NCBI RefSeq assembly: GCF_901709675.1
Contig: NC_051088.1
Coordinates: 3,357,164-3,421,163 of the forward strand
Direction of reading: 5' to 3'
Source of the DNA: Syngnathus acus
Lineage: Eukaryota > Chordata > Actinopteri > Syngnathiformes > Syngnathidae
Length of the DNA stretch: 64,000 nt
Every line of letters starts with the position of its first letter. Within the stretch, counting starts at the first letter, position 1. Below the pieces are notes generated by a model. That model had not been told where the DNA came from. It saw only the letters and a list, made by a program, of their open reading frames with translations, and did not search any database. This document shows positions 9,370 through 22,074 of the stretch, in pieces. The translations under genes were made by a program, and so were the position numbers.

Positions 9370-12300
9370 GCAGCCATAAGGGGGTACAAACCAGTGTCTT
9401 CTTTCCTGTGCCGGTCCCAAGCCCGGGTAAATGCAGAGGGTTGCGTCAGGAGGGGCATCCGGCGTATAAATCTGCCAAAATTACACATGATGCGAACTCA
9501 GTCTGTTAATTCCATACCGGATCGGTCGAGGCCCAGGTTAACAACGGCCGCCATCAGTGCTGTTAACCTACAGGGCATTGGTGGAAATTTGACTACTGTA
9601 GGTCGAAAAAGGAGGAGGAAGGCGTGCCAGTAGGCAGGTAGAAAACAGGAAAGGCACGAGTCTAGGACTGAGAGTTGGGACTTTGAATGTTGGGACTGTG
9701 ACAGGAAAAGCTAGAGAGTTCATGGACATGATGCAAAGGAGGAAGGTGGACATACTGTGTTCAGGAGACCAGGTGGAAAGGTAGCAAGGCCAGAAGCGTA
9801 GGAGCAGGATTCACGCTGTTCTACCATGGTGTGGATGGGAAGATAAATGGAGTAGGAGTTATTCTGAAAGAGGAGTTTGCGAGGAATGTTCTGGAGGTGA
9901 AAAGAATGTCAGAGTAATGAGTTTGAAGCTGGAAATCCAAGGTGTGATGCTCAATGTTGTCAGTGGTTATGCCCCACATGAAGGATGTGAATTAGAAGAG
10001 AAGAAGAAATTCTGGAGTGAGCTGAATGAGGTGATGCAGAGTATCCCCAGAGATGAGAGGGTAGTGATTGGTACAGACTTGAACAGACATGTTGGTGCAG
10101 GCAACACAGGTGATGAGGAAGTGGTATCCAGGATAGGAACGCAGAAGGACAGATGATGGTTGACTTTGTAAAAAGAATGAATATGGCTGTAGTGAATACT
10201 TTCTTTCAGAAGAGGCAGGAACATTTGGGGACATACAAGAGCGGAGGTAGGAGCACAGAGGTGGATTATATGTTGTGTAGACGATATAATCTGAAGGATA
10301 TCAGAGACTGCAAAGTGGTGGCAGGTGAAAGTGTAGCTAGACAGCATAGATTGGTGGTGTGTAGCATGACCCTGGTGGTGAGGAAGAGGAAGATGAAGAC
10401 AACAAAGGCGCAACAGAGGACGAAGTGGCGGAAACTAAAAATGGAGGCGTGTAGTGTAACTTTCAGGGAGGAGTTGAGACAGGCTCTGGGTGGGCAGGAG
10501 TCACTTCCAAATGACTGGAGGACGACAGCTAAGGTGATCAGGGAGGCAGGAGAGTACTTGGCGTGTCTTCTGGACAGAAAGTCGATAAGGAGACTTGGTG
10601 GTGGAACGAGGAAGTGCAGGAGTGCATACGTGGCAAGAGGTTAGCTAAGAGGAAGTGGGACAGACTGAAGAGAGTAAACAGGGATACACGGAAATACAGC
10701 GTGAGGCGAAAGCAGAAATGGCAAAGGCCAAACAAAGAGCATACGACGACCTGTATGCCAGGTTGGACGGTGAGGAGCGAGAGAAGGATTTATACAGGAT
10801 GGCGAGACAGAGAGACAGAGATGGGAAGGATGTGCAGCAGGTTAGGATGATTAAAGATAGAGATGGAAATGTTTTGACAGATAATGGAAGTGTGATAGGA
10901 AGATGGAAAGAGTACTTTGAAGAGTTGATGAATGAGGAAAACGAGAGTGAGTGAAGCGTGGAAGAGGTGGCCACTGTGAACCAGGATGTTGTGATGATCA
11001 GTAGGGGTGAAGTAAGGAGGGCACTGACGAGGATGAAGAGTGGAAAGGCAGTTGGGCCGGATGGTATACCTGTGGAGGTATGGAAGTGTCTTGGAGAGGT
11101 GTCTGTAAGGTTTTTGACCAGACAGTTCAATGACATCCTAGAGAATGAGAGGATGCCGGAGGAATGGAGGAGAAGTGTGTTGATACCAATCTATAAGAAC
11201 AAGGGGGATGCGCAGAGTTGTGGCAACTACAGAGGAATAAAGTTAATGAGACACACAATGAAGTTATGGGAAAGAGTGGTGGAAGCTCGACTAAGACCAG
11301 AAGTATCTGCGAGCAGCAGTATGGTTTCATATCCAGAAAGAGTACTACAGATGCAGTTTGCTTTGATGATTCTGATGGAGAAGTACAGAGAGGGTCAGAA
11401 GGAGCTGCATTGTGTCTTTGTAGATCTGGAGAAAGCATATGACAGGGTGCCCAGAGAGGAACTGTGGTATTGTTTGAAGAAATCTGGAGTGGCAGAGAAG
11501 TATGTGAGAGTGGTACAGGATATGTATGAAAGTTGCAGGACAGGAGTGAGATGTGCTGTAGTCTCACTCAATGACAGAGGAGTTCAAGGTGGAGGTGGGC
11601 CTGCATCAAGGATCAGCTCTGAGCCCCTTCTTATTTTCTATGGTGATGGACAGGCTGACAGATGAGGTCAGACAGGAATCTCCACGGACCATTATGCTCG
11701 CGGATGACATTGTGATCTGTAGTGAGAGTAGGGAGCAGGTGGAAGGAAATCTAGAGAGGTGGAGGTATGCCCTGGAAAGGAGGGGAATGAGGATTAGCTG
11801 AAAGAAGACAGAATACATGTGTGTAAATGAGAGGGATCCAAGAGGAATGGTGAGGCTACAGGGAGTTGAGCTCCAGAAGGTAGAAGATTTTAAGTTCTTA
11901 GGGTCAACAGTCCAGAGCAACGGAGAGTGCGGAAAAGAGGTGAAGAGGCAAATCCAAGCAGGGTGGAACGGGTGGAGAAAGGTGTCTGGGGTGATGTGTG
12001 ATAAAACAGTATCAGCAAAAATGAAGGGAAAGATGCACGTACAAGATAGTGGTGAGACCGGCGATGCTGTATGGTTTAGAGACAGTGGCACTGGGGAAAA
12101 AACAGAAGGCAGAGCTGGAGGTGGCAGAGATGAAGACGCTGAGGTTCTCTTTGGGAGTGACGCGCTTAGATAAGATCAGGAACGAGTGCATCAGAGGGAC
12201 AGCGCATGTTAGGTGTTTCGGATATAAAGCTAGAGAGGCCAGACTGGGAAGGTTCGGACATGTTCAGAGGAGGGATAGTGAATATGTTGGAAGAAGGATG

Positions 12301-12481
12301 CTCGGGATGGAACCACCAGGCAGGAGGTCAAGAGGAAGACCAAAGAGGAGATTTACGGATGGAGTGAAAGAGGACATGATGTTAGTTGGGGTGAGAGAAG
12401 AGGATTCACAAGATAGGGTGAGATGGAAACAGATGGTTCGCTGTGGCGACCCCTGAGGGGAAAAGCCGAAACAAAAAGAAG
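9370..12481 (+). mobile_element. RTE-like non-LTR retrotransposon, full length, frame broken
   Basis: A perfect 20-bp direct repeat, ATTCATGGACAAAATATAAT, flanks the element (9350-9369 and 12482-12501). The broken + strand frames in order give an APE-type endonuclease (9660-10380) and then a reverse transcriptase. RT motifs include [36 protein letters not shown] and LADDIVIC. The carboxy end (RFGHVQRRDSEYVGRRMLG) terminates at CGDP. The 3' end GCGACCCCTGAGGGGAAAAG resembles tails of fish RTE-type elements. Frameshifts or stops fall near 9765, 9910, 10140, 11570, 11800 and 12040. The DNA is dead but structurally complete. The RTE assignment comes from recalled motifs. Confidence 0.85.
9660..12456 (+). 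pseudogene. Broken endonuclease-reverse transcriptase frame of the RTE-like element
   Basis: Successive frames 9917-10156, 10153-10644, 10655-10954, 10958-11665, 11571-11801, 11817-12173 and 12049-12456 together cover one polyprotein of about 900 residues. The AxDD catalytic motif of reverse transcriptase is kept (LADDIV), with the first residue of the usual F/Y-A-D-D replaced by Leu. An in-frame TGA lies at about 11800 before the KKTEYMCVNE segment. No functional product is expected. Confidence 0.8.
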
Positions 12482-13504
12482 ATTCATGGACAAAATATAA
12501 TTAACATCAGTCTGTGGTTTAGATATTTTTAGGCCAGCAGAGAAGGGCATGCAGGCCCTGACGGCCCACCACTCCAGGAATGATATGCTACTAACGTGAA
12601 AACAACAAAAGACCGTGGACTCATAACTGGAAAAGGTTGCCACGTGAGGAGGACATCTGCCATGATGATTTACTATTGGTATCACCTAATTTTTTTTTTT
12701 ATTACGATTTTGGATTGATGATGATGAAGATGATGATGTCAAGGGGGACCAGAAGGGGGAATGTCAACTTACTTTTATTTTTCAACCTCACAGCATCCTG
12801 AATCAAATCGAAAAGATCCATACACATCCCAAAAAATAAAAACAAAAAAACAACACTTAATCATGAAAATGTTAATGGTGCCCAAGTAAAATCTGACATC
12901 TGTTTCACTCTGGTGATTGCGTGAACAGGATTAATGAGAATTATCCCCATCGGACCTCACAGATTACCCAACTTCAAGATGGATAAACAGTCAGGGGAGG
13001 TCACATAAATTCTGAGACTCCTAAAGCGGCACAGTTTTGACTACATTTTCCTTTTTTTTTCGTATTAATTCACTTTCTGCAGTCCAAGGTCACTTACTTC
13101 ATGAATGAAACCAAAATCAAACGTAAACTTTGAATTGATCAAACAATTCAGCCAAAAGAGAAACTGTTGCCAAATTTTCCATCAGGTTAAAACTTGTTGA
13201 TGCTCACCAAGCTAGCCACACAAATCCTCACATGCAAAGAAGCACTTGGATGTATAATGTTGCACATCTCCTGCCATACATGAAGTGAGCTAATGGTATA
13301 AGTAAGGCTTTACACAACATCAGGCACATAACATGGCGTTAATGCCTCTCAAGTGGAATCAGAGGATAAAGTTTACACAAACACAAGCTTGCATGTATGA
13401 GAACAGAAATGTAGCTTTGGGTGAAGAGCAAGAAAAAACCCCATCTGATTTTAAGGTGTCTTTTGGGCCGACAAAGTAGCATAGTACATCTTAATTCAGT
13501 ATTA

Positions 13505-13596
13505 TCACAATATTGATTGATTAATTCAATATACAGAGGCCGAGATCTACCGGAGTCAAATTCCTTGTTTGGCATGCTCAAACTTAGCAAATAAAA

Positions 13597-13653
<57 letters not shown>
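13505..13653 (-). repeat. Dispersed CAAGGAATTTGAC repeat end plus (GATT)n tail
   Basis: ACCGGAGTCAAATTCCTTGT is the reverse complement of the core at 5230 and 5480. It runs directly into about fifteen GATT units, like a short retroelement with a simple-repeat tail. Confidence 0.7.
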
Positions 13654-13655
<2 letters not shown>

Positions 13656-15443
13656 AGATATCATAAACATGTTTCTGCTCCAGCATGTTACTAATGGTGT
13701 GTGTTGCCGTACTGAGGTGGCCATATTGTAAAATCACACAATCCATCCATTATCATGGGTTTATCTAGCCTCAGGTCACAAGGGCAGCAGCTTGAGCAAG
13801 GAAGCCCAGACTTCCTTATATTATTTATGGGGTAGTTTTTTTTTTTAATAGCATACTCTAGTGGCTGTGTCCCTGAAGGATGATTATGAATGAATTTAGT
13901 GCCACCTTATTTCTTTTTTTTTATCATTTTTTCCAGTCACATTATGTGGATATGGATATGATTGTGTTTTTTAAAATCTTTTTTCCATTCACAATACGTG
14001 TGCATAGATTGAGCAATAAAAATACACTCAACTTACAACTCAACTCTCTCACGCTCTCTCTCTCTCTCTTTCGCTCTCTCTCGCTCTCTCTCCTCTATTT
14101 TTCCAAAAGCAACTGCTTTCCGGCTGAATGGCTGGATCAATGGCTTGCATAGAAGAGCAGCAGATGTGTGTGTTATCCGTATGATCCGCCCACACATTAT
14201 ATAAGAGGATCCAGCAGCAGGTAATAGACCATCTGTGTGACATGAGACCAGATCTCAAACAGTTGGTTGCCGACCAATGCCAACACAGTCATTCATCCAT
14301 TCAGACAGGGCTTAAAAGGTGACTAGTTGGACAGGAAATCCTTACAGAATATCCGCAGGTCAACGACCACACAGTCGGGTTATGATGTTTGCAAAAAAAC
14401 AATGGGGTACAAAAACAAATAATTTTCATTTTTATAATGTATGCTTTAAGTCCACCCGTCAAGGTTTTGAAAAAAGTGTATACATTATCATCAAATATTT
14501 TTTTTAATACACATTTACTGTATATGTATTTCATAGGCTTTTAATGTGGGTGCTTCCTTTGTGCTCAATACTCCACTCAGTGGTTATCTCATGAAACTTC
14601 ATCAAAAATAATTTTATACAGGAAATCATTCTAGAAAAACATTGCCATTGCTTTATTGGTGACTAATAAGTGTAAGAAGCTAAAAGAAACAACAGCTCAT
14701 GGGATGACAAGATGCACAAACAGTTCATTTTCTAGACACAGTTCTCCTAATTGTAAAACCAGGAAGCAAATGTTTTTTGTGCCAAATAAGCCATAACATA
14801 CTCAAGTTCAATTTCATGACAAGAATCTTAAGAATACATTTCTGAAAGGAATTTTCCATCTCTGATGCTTTAGCTTGTGAGGTCAGCATTGATTTATTTT
14901 TATTTAGTGGCAGCACGTTTGTTGTGCAAATTTTCCAAATTTAATGCATTCAGTCTTACATCTCCACATGGCTTGGCAAAACTATGAGACACACACACAC
15001 AGACATGAGGAGCATTTACGAGGTTGGAAAGCTGGTGATGAGCAGAAAAGAGACTTCCTACTACAGAGACTACAGTGACAAAGATTTTCTGCATAATTTG
15101 CTTAAATAAGGCCTGCTTTCCTTCACTGAACTGTAAACTCAAACACTAGGCTGCTGGTTGAGAATACGCACACAACGGCCTGCGTCATTACTCTTTCCAT
15201 GTCAAGCACAGATTTTCAAACATGCGGGGTTTTGTTAAAAAAAAAATCTCCATTTTACAAGCCTCGTAATGGAGGTATGGGCCGCGAACTCGCAAACGTG
15301 ATATTTTCAGAGAGAGCAGGATAAGATGACTCTTTGTGACTTGGAGGGAAGGTGTGCTTCAGCGGAACCTCATTTTGAGCTTCTTCCAACAACTGCAACT
15401 TCAGCATGATGGGCAACAGCCTAGATGGTAAAGCATAGCAGAA

Positions 15444-15493
15444 GGAAGGAAGGAAGGAAGGAAGGAAGGAAGGAAGGAAGGAAGGAAGGAAGG
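15444..15493. repeat. (GGAA)n microsatellite
   Basis: About twelve uninterrupted GGAA units. Confidence 0.95.
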
Positions 15494-15874
15494 ATCAGTC
15501 CACACTCACTTGAAAAGCAAAAACCTTAAATGTCCTTTGTAATAATTAAAAAAAGATGTCAAACCTGTTCTTTACGTTCTTCATGAAGGTAGAGAGCAGT
15601 ATATCAAAAAAGAAAACTGCGAACTGTCTCAGGCTACACCAAGTCCAAAAAATCAATCCTGGAGTCCCTCGGGACACTGACTCGACTCTATGTGGGACAG
15701 CATGGGCGGGGCGGATAATTCAAGTGTATCAAGTGGCGTCAAAGCACAAAGCTCTTACCGATACATTTTGCAGTTAAAATATCACATGATGCAAGAGCCA
15801 TTTTAAGATAGCATTCACATGTCAGCCCTCAGGCATTACACTCAAGTTCACAAAATTGCAGTACCGCAAGATCC

Positions 15875-16730
15875 TTACATTTCTTTGGTCTCAAGCAGAG
15901 TCTGGAACAACAGCATCATAGGTAGCACCAAGTAGGTCAAGAATCCAGAAGGTCCCATCATGCTCCCATACATCGTCACATTGCCGGTCAGAACTGGAAC
16001 GCAAACGCTCACATTTGACTGAAGGGCTCTTAAATGGATTTTAGCAAAGTGCTAACTAAGGAAGAGAAATGCACACTGTTTTTTGCCGTTTCAAAAGTGA
16101 AAGGAAGATCCACAACTGTCAGCTTGCCAATTGTGGACTGAAGTTCAGTCCAAGTGTTTGTCTGCGTGTTTTGGTTGCCTTGATGAAAACACAATACTGT
16201 TGTTTCCATTTCATCATCATCCTCTTCTTCCTCTGGAGTGGTCTCTTGGAATGTCAGCATTTTAGTGCGACAGTTGAGCGTGCTCTTGAGTTCTTGAATT
16301 GTCATCATTTTCACGTTTGGCACAAGCTCTGCATACAATGGGACAAAAAAGGATAACATTTACATTAAATAAAAGCTTCGTTTGGTGTGTGCTTTCCTTC
16401 AAGGTGTAGTTGACCAACCGTTGTTGAGAAGAAAATGAAAGGCGTCTTTGTAGCCATTGTGGTAAGCTTGCTCCACAATCTGAATAAAGAACACACTATT
16501 ATTAAAGGAATTGCCAGTTAACTGAGCTACTGGCTGAGTTGAAATATAAAGTCCAAAGTAAAAGAAACACACAGGCAGCAAGGAATCTGCTCGGGGCATT
16601 GAATGGATAACTTGATTCAGCAAAAAAAAAAATTATATATATATATATGTTTTAATGAACCTAACCTCAAGTAAGAGCTTAAGAGTTGTCGATTATTAGT
16701 CGTGCACTCGACTAATAATATATATATGCC

Positions 16731-16764
<34 letters not shown>

Positions 16765-18230
16765 GGCGGAGCACTGGCTAGCACGTCCGCCTCACAGTAC
16801 GGAGGGTGCGGGTTCGATTCCACCTCCGGCCCTCCCTGTGTGGAGTTTGCATGTTCTCCCCGTGTCCGCGTGGGTTTTCTCCGGGCCCTCCGGTTTCCTC
16901 CCACATCCCCAAAAACATGCTTGGTAGGCTGATTGAGCGCTCCAAATTGCCCCTAGGTGTGAGTGCGTGTGCGGATGGTTGTTCGTCTCTGTGTGCCCTG
17001 CGATTGGCTGGCAACGATAGGCTCCAGCAAGCCCGCGACCCCCGTGGGGATACAGCGGTACAGAAAATGGATGGATGGATATATATATACATATATATAT
17101 ACACACATATATACATACACACACATATATACATACACACACATATTACATCCAAGGGGCATTGAAATCAACCAAGATGACGCGCGCGCGCGCACACGCA
17201 CGCACACGCACAATGATAATAATAATAATAAAATAATAATAATTAAAAGAAATATTTAACAAAAAACCTCACCTCTGGCTTTATTGGGTAGAGCGCATTC
17301 CAGAACCTGAGCCCATTGGCCAAATTGCCCTTCAAGGTCACCCCAGTCACCACCATGTCCAGCATGCTGGGTTGGTCTCCTGGACATATGTCCGTCTCCC
17401 CGGAGAAAGGAGACACTGTTAAAGTGCGACTGGGTAGCTCCAGAACTGGCTGCATCTGACTGAAACCGCCATCCATGTAGTGCTACAAGATGGGACGACA
17501 GATATCAGAGAGGGAGACGCCACATGTGTTTCCTCAATGCTGAAAAATACTCACCACGCCGTTGAGGGATGGCGGAAGCATACCGCAATATCCTGGAACA
17601 AAGCAGCTACAAAGCAGAGCCTGAAAATTTGAATTAAAAATGCTTAGATAAAAATTCTTTAATTGCTAAGAATCAACTCATCTGCCTCACCTGCACGACA
17701 TCATCTTTGGACCGGTATTTTGTTATAATCGTGGGTTTGCCATCATCCAGACGGGTCGCGGCCACGGCGAGACGTCCGTTTGCAAGGAGATGCGCATCAG
17801 AAGGAAGATATTTGTTCAAAACAAACTTTAACCAGTTGAGAATTTCAACAGAGGGGTTGAATGGTCCAAATGTAAAGGCCTTCATCGCTTTGGAGAAGTT
17901 TAGCATCTCATTTTGCATGGTAACTGAGCATGAGGTTAAGGGGGGGGGGGGGGGAGAAATAATCAGAAATTACTTCCAAACACAAAAATAGCAGATTGCT
18001 AAAAAGTGAGAAAGATACTTACTCAGGTTTACTTCACAAGCAACAGCAGCAGCTACCAAAGACCCCGCAGACGCACCGAGAATAAACGGTGCCTTGCGAA
18101 GAAGCCATGGTGCGTTATGTACAAAACATTGGGCAACCCCTATCTGGTAGGTGGCCAGAAAGCCTGATCCAGAGAAGGAAATGGATGAAGGAGCTTCACC
18201 AAAATGAACGCAGGACTCCTCGAGAACCAT
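15875..18230 (-). CDS. pnpla1: Patatin-like phospholipase domain protein 1-like
   Basis: Seven exons: 18023-18230, 17691-17923, 17555-17620, 17273-17482, 16419-16479, 16075-16328, 15875-16018. All introns are GT-AG and the phases agree, giving 391 residues. The patatin fold is complete: SISFSGSGFLATYQIG (oxyanion loop region), the nucleophile serine in GASAGS, and the catalytic Asp in YMDGGFSQMQP. The family motif TVSPFSGETDICP follows. Similarity to PNPLA1 (SFSGSGFL, DGGF-MQP) is closer than to PNPLA2 or PNPLA3. Mammalian PNPLA1 makes skin omega-O-acylceramides as a transacylase; that role here is inference. The last exon encodes a hydrophobic tail (FLTYLVLPMMLLFQTLL). The start has a strong context (ACCATGG). 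The last intron, 56 bp, is unusually short and is the weakest point. Confidence 0.85.
16731..16762. repeat. (TA)n microsatellite
   Basis: Uninterrupted TA units in a pnpla1 intron, directly before the SINE-like copy. Confidence 0.85.
16765..17080 (+). repeat. SINE-like repeat with B-box, full copy
   Basis: It carries GGGTTCGATTCC, which fits a tRNA-type internal B-box. Conserved blocks follow: GTGGAGTTTGCATGTTCTCC, CTCCGGTTTCCTCCCACAT and ATTGGCTGGCAAC. It ends in AAAATGGATGGATGGAT. Related copies lie at 33262-33595, 35295-35482, 42905-43171 and 54286-54595. Here it sits in a pnpla1 intron in antisense orientation to the gene. Confidence 0.7.
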
Positions 18231-19860
18231 GGTAAGGCTGTCAGGACAAGAACTCAATTTCAGTGGCCCCCAACACAAAAAAACTGAATTCGCTCAGAGG
18301 TGATATCCAGTGACAAGTAAGAGAAGGTTTTATAATGAAACCTTTTAAAAAGATCTCAATTAGCCATAGCATGTTAGTCAAGCACATGTGATGAGAGCAT
18401 ACAACACTCATAGTGTCCGTCTGCTCCAGTTTGATTGGGTTTTTTTAAAACCACTTTCCATGTGATAATGTGAGAGGAAATGCTTGTGTTTGAGTCAAAG
18501 GAAGGTGTACAAATATACCAAAACATGTTTACTTCTTTGCCAGAGCAAAAGACCCCTTGGCAATGTGGCTTGTTGTTGTGTTCTAGTTGCACTGGGTGAT
18601 ACACAAATGAAAAAATATAATAATAATAAACCACTTTAAACACAAACTATTTTTTTTTTTTTTTTTATGATAGCTTCACCTGTATTTTGGATGTTTACTT
18701 TAAATCCACCAATGCAACGTTCTAAAAACGTTTGACAAATCTGGAAACATTCTGATCTTTTGATACCAAACCTTTTGGTGATTTTCCTCTTTGGCCATTG
18801 TTTAAATGCTAGTTAAGATATTTTAACTTTCTATTTTTCATTTTATTTGTCAACTTTTCTCCATATAGTCGTCTTATATTAGTAAAGATTCAATATTATT
18901 TCACAGGCTAATTTTAGAGCATTTTTAGAGAATTTTCTTTTCTTTTTGTTTACCTGCAATTATTATAGATCTACAGCAGAGGTCACACTTGAGTGACCAA
19001 CGCAGTTCAGTGTCAAATGCCAATACAATCGTCAAGGTACTATCAACACATCACGAGAGCAAGGCACTTTGTAACCAGAAAAACAGCTAAATTCATGAAA
19101 GCTCCCCAAATATTTATTCAAAGAAACAACAACAACAAACAGAACTCACCATAAGAGGACAACAAAGGAGGCAAATAATTTAACAGAGAGTGAAAGGAGG
19201 CAGGCAACTAAATACAAGGAAACTGACAGTGACAATCAGGAACACCTGGAGAAGACCTAAGTGGCTGAGGGAGCTAAAACCGGTTGGACGAGACAGGACA
19301 AGACACGAAACACACAAAAAAACAAAAAAAACATGAAATTGCATGAAATGCAAATCTAAACCAAAACAAGTATCATAAGAGTAGTCACGCAGAGTTTTGT
19401 TTTTTGCTGCAATGTGCGTCTAAGTAGATACATAGCAACAAGTAGCTTAACTAAAAAATATATATATAATAACAAAATGAATAAGCTATTGTGATAGGCT
19501 TGAGAAATGTACCAAAATAATGTAGATACACTGTTGGTGCTGTTCAAATTATAATAATTATTTTAAACAAAACAGGGATTGCAATTAATGATTAAAATGA
19601 GTATTATTGATGAACAGGATTTATGTAGTGTATAAAATGTATCACACAACAAACATTCAATATACTTCTCGTACAATATAATTAAAAATTGAAGACATTC
19701 AATAAAATAGATAGTTATTTTTCTCAATAGTGTTTGGTGTGATTAAAATAAAAGTATTGATTCACAATAAAGGTCATAGAAGAGGAAGCATAAAGTAAAC
19801 AAGTCAATGATTGACAATCTTAGTTAGAACCAAGATGATTCTTGTTGCACAACACTTGTT
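18231..19860. other. pnpla1-etv7 intergenic region
   Basis: About 1.6 kb between the etv7 stop and the pnpla1 start, both genes on the - strand. It should hold the etv7 3'UTR and the pnpla1 promoter. A reverse-strand AATAAA lies near 19108. No further gene was seen; BNIP5, which lies between these genes in humans, was not recognised. Confidence 0.5.
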
Positions 19861-22013
19861 TCATCTCAGCGGTGGGGCAGATGGCGAGCATTCGGGAGAG
19901 GTACGATAAGGGGAAACCTCAAAATGTTCCTTGTTCCGTTCAGAATCAGATAAAGGACTACTGTCTGAAACGTTCTTGTCCTGAAGGGGAGAGTATGCTG
20001 GAGACTCCAGAGGGTCATCCAGCTCTTTGCTGATGTCTTGTGGTGTTTTCAGAAACCTGATGAGTGACAAAAATAAGACGATAATGAACAATGAGACTCA
20101 AATAAAAGAAAGATGGCAAAGAATTGTGACAAATAGAAGTAAAATGAGACCTGAAGAGGAGTTTTTGTCCTTGCTCCTTTTTGATGATGTTGAGTTTGTA
20201 ATAGTGTCTTAAAGCACGAGACATTTTTTCATAGGTCATATTGTCTCGATTCTATAGAGGACATGTGTCATCATTAGTGCGGGCGGCAGTGTGTCAATAT
20301 TTGATTGGCACAGAACTTGGTGCTAACCTTGTGATGTCCCCACAGACGTGCGAGGCCGTTGGGATCCACCACCCTGAACACCTGGCTGCCACGATCTTCC
20401 CATCGGATGTATTCTTGATATTGGTCATCACACAGCAGGTTGTAGACATAATCCCACAGAAACCTGCATTCTGTTCATACAAAGGGATTAAAAAAAAAAA
20501 AAGTCAATTAAATATGAGCAAGTATCATCACTGCAGGCAAAACAGTTTGGACAGGGTATTTATTTATTTATTTACTTAAATTTGTATTGTTTCTGTATTG
20601 AGTTTATGACTTAAAAGTGAACTTCAGCGGAACAGGTTAGATACCAACGTACACCAACGTACATATTACGATTATCATCTGTTTTCTGTTTGGTCATGTG
20701 ACATTCGCAAGCTGACACGTGGTTGGCTGTTACCTGAGCCCTGAGCAACTGTGTTGTCATTTTTAACCAAGCGGCAAAATTGGCGTCTTCTGGGATGGAA
20801 CAAAAAAGGTGGATTTTGTGGTTTAATTTATTTTCCACAAAAGCAATATTAATCTGAAGACTGTTTAGACTAGTAGTAGTGCATAGAACATAATGGTGTA
20901 AAACAGTGGTTCCCAAACTTTTGCATGCTGGCGCCCCCTTTGGCTCTCCAGTGAATTCCTAGCGCCCCCCCCCCCCCCCAGGACCGGCATTTATATAAAT
21001 AAATAATACATTTATATAAATAAATAAATAAATAATACATTTATAATATCATTACCATTACGTTGAATTAGTGGGAGCCCTGAGTTTGTTTCTCAGAAAC
21101 GAGCCGGTCCCATCTAGACCAGTGGTTCCCAAACTTTTGCAGGCTGGCGCCCCCTTTGGCTCTCCAGTGAATTCCTAGCGACCCCCCCCCCCCCCCCCCC
21201 CCCCCAGGACCGGCATTTATATAAATAAATAATACATTTATATAAATAAATAAATAAATAATACATTTATAATATCATTACCATTACGTTGAATTAGTGG
21301 GAGCCCTGAGTTTGTTTCTCAGAAACGAGCCGGTCCCATCTAGACGTAGGAGACAATGACACCATGTGTTGGTCTCCATGTGTTGAAGCAGTTTTGAATG
21401 CTTCACTGCCTGGTTAGTTAGCCTGTCGCCACATATTAGCTTTACGGGCTCGACTGGGGAAACATGTCACGTGACCGGGACGAGTGTCTTGACCTGAATT
21501 AATTGATCGTCGATAAAAAAAAAAATTCTGTGCGGCTTGGCGGCCCGGTACCAAGTGACCCACGGACCGGTACCGGTCCGCGGCCCGGTGGTTGGGGACC
21601 ACTGCCCTAACCAGCTCAACACAACACAACACGGCGCGTTCTGGCGAGTCCCCAATTTCATGTTGACTTGAACTCAAGATGATGTTGACCGCCAGAATGC
21701 GGTTTTTATTATAAGATAAAATTCTGAACATTACAAGCTTGAAATTACAAACCTGAGCTTTTGCTTTTGTAGTCTATGCTGTCGGATCTGACTGGGCCAG
21801 AGCGGCGTGTTGTGTACAAATCGACTGCCGCCCCCCTACCGCCCCTTTCTTCCTCACCGCCCCCCCAGATCTTTCCACCGCCCCCAGGGGGGCGGTACCG
21901 CCCACTTTGGGAACCACTGGTGTAAAACAATTGTGTTGACTTTTATTTTTTTTTAATTATAGTGGCATAGTAGTTCTGTGTTCATAAAATTTAAGTAGAG
22001 GTTTTATTCCTAA

Positions 22014-22074
<61 letters not shown>

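Larger units (their letters stand above)
12502..15874. other. Intergenic region left of pnpla1
   Basis: No gene was recognised. It holds a 90-bp fragment of the CAAGGAATTTGAC repeat at 13505-13594 with a (GATT)n tail, a CT-rich stretch at about 14040-14095, and a (GGAA)n array at 15444-15493. The part next to 15874 may include the pnpla1 3'UTR. Confidence 0.4.

Noticed and set aside
16765-17080. Possible tRNA gene because of GGGTTCGATTCC
   Set aside because: No cloverleaf could be folded; the motif is part of a dispersed repeat present five times.
18231-19860. Search for a BNIP5 homologue between pnpla1 and etv7, as in humans
   Set aside because: No open frame or splice pattern supports it.
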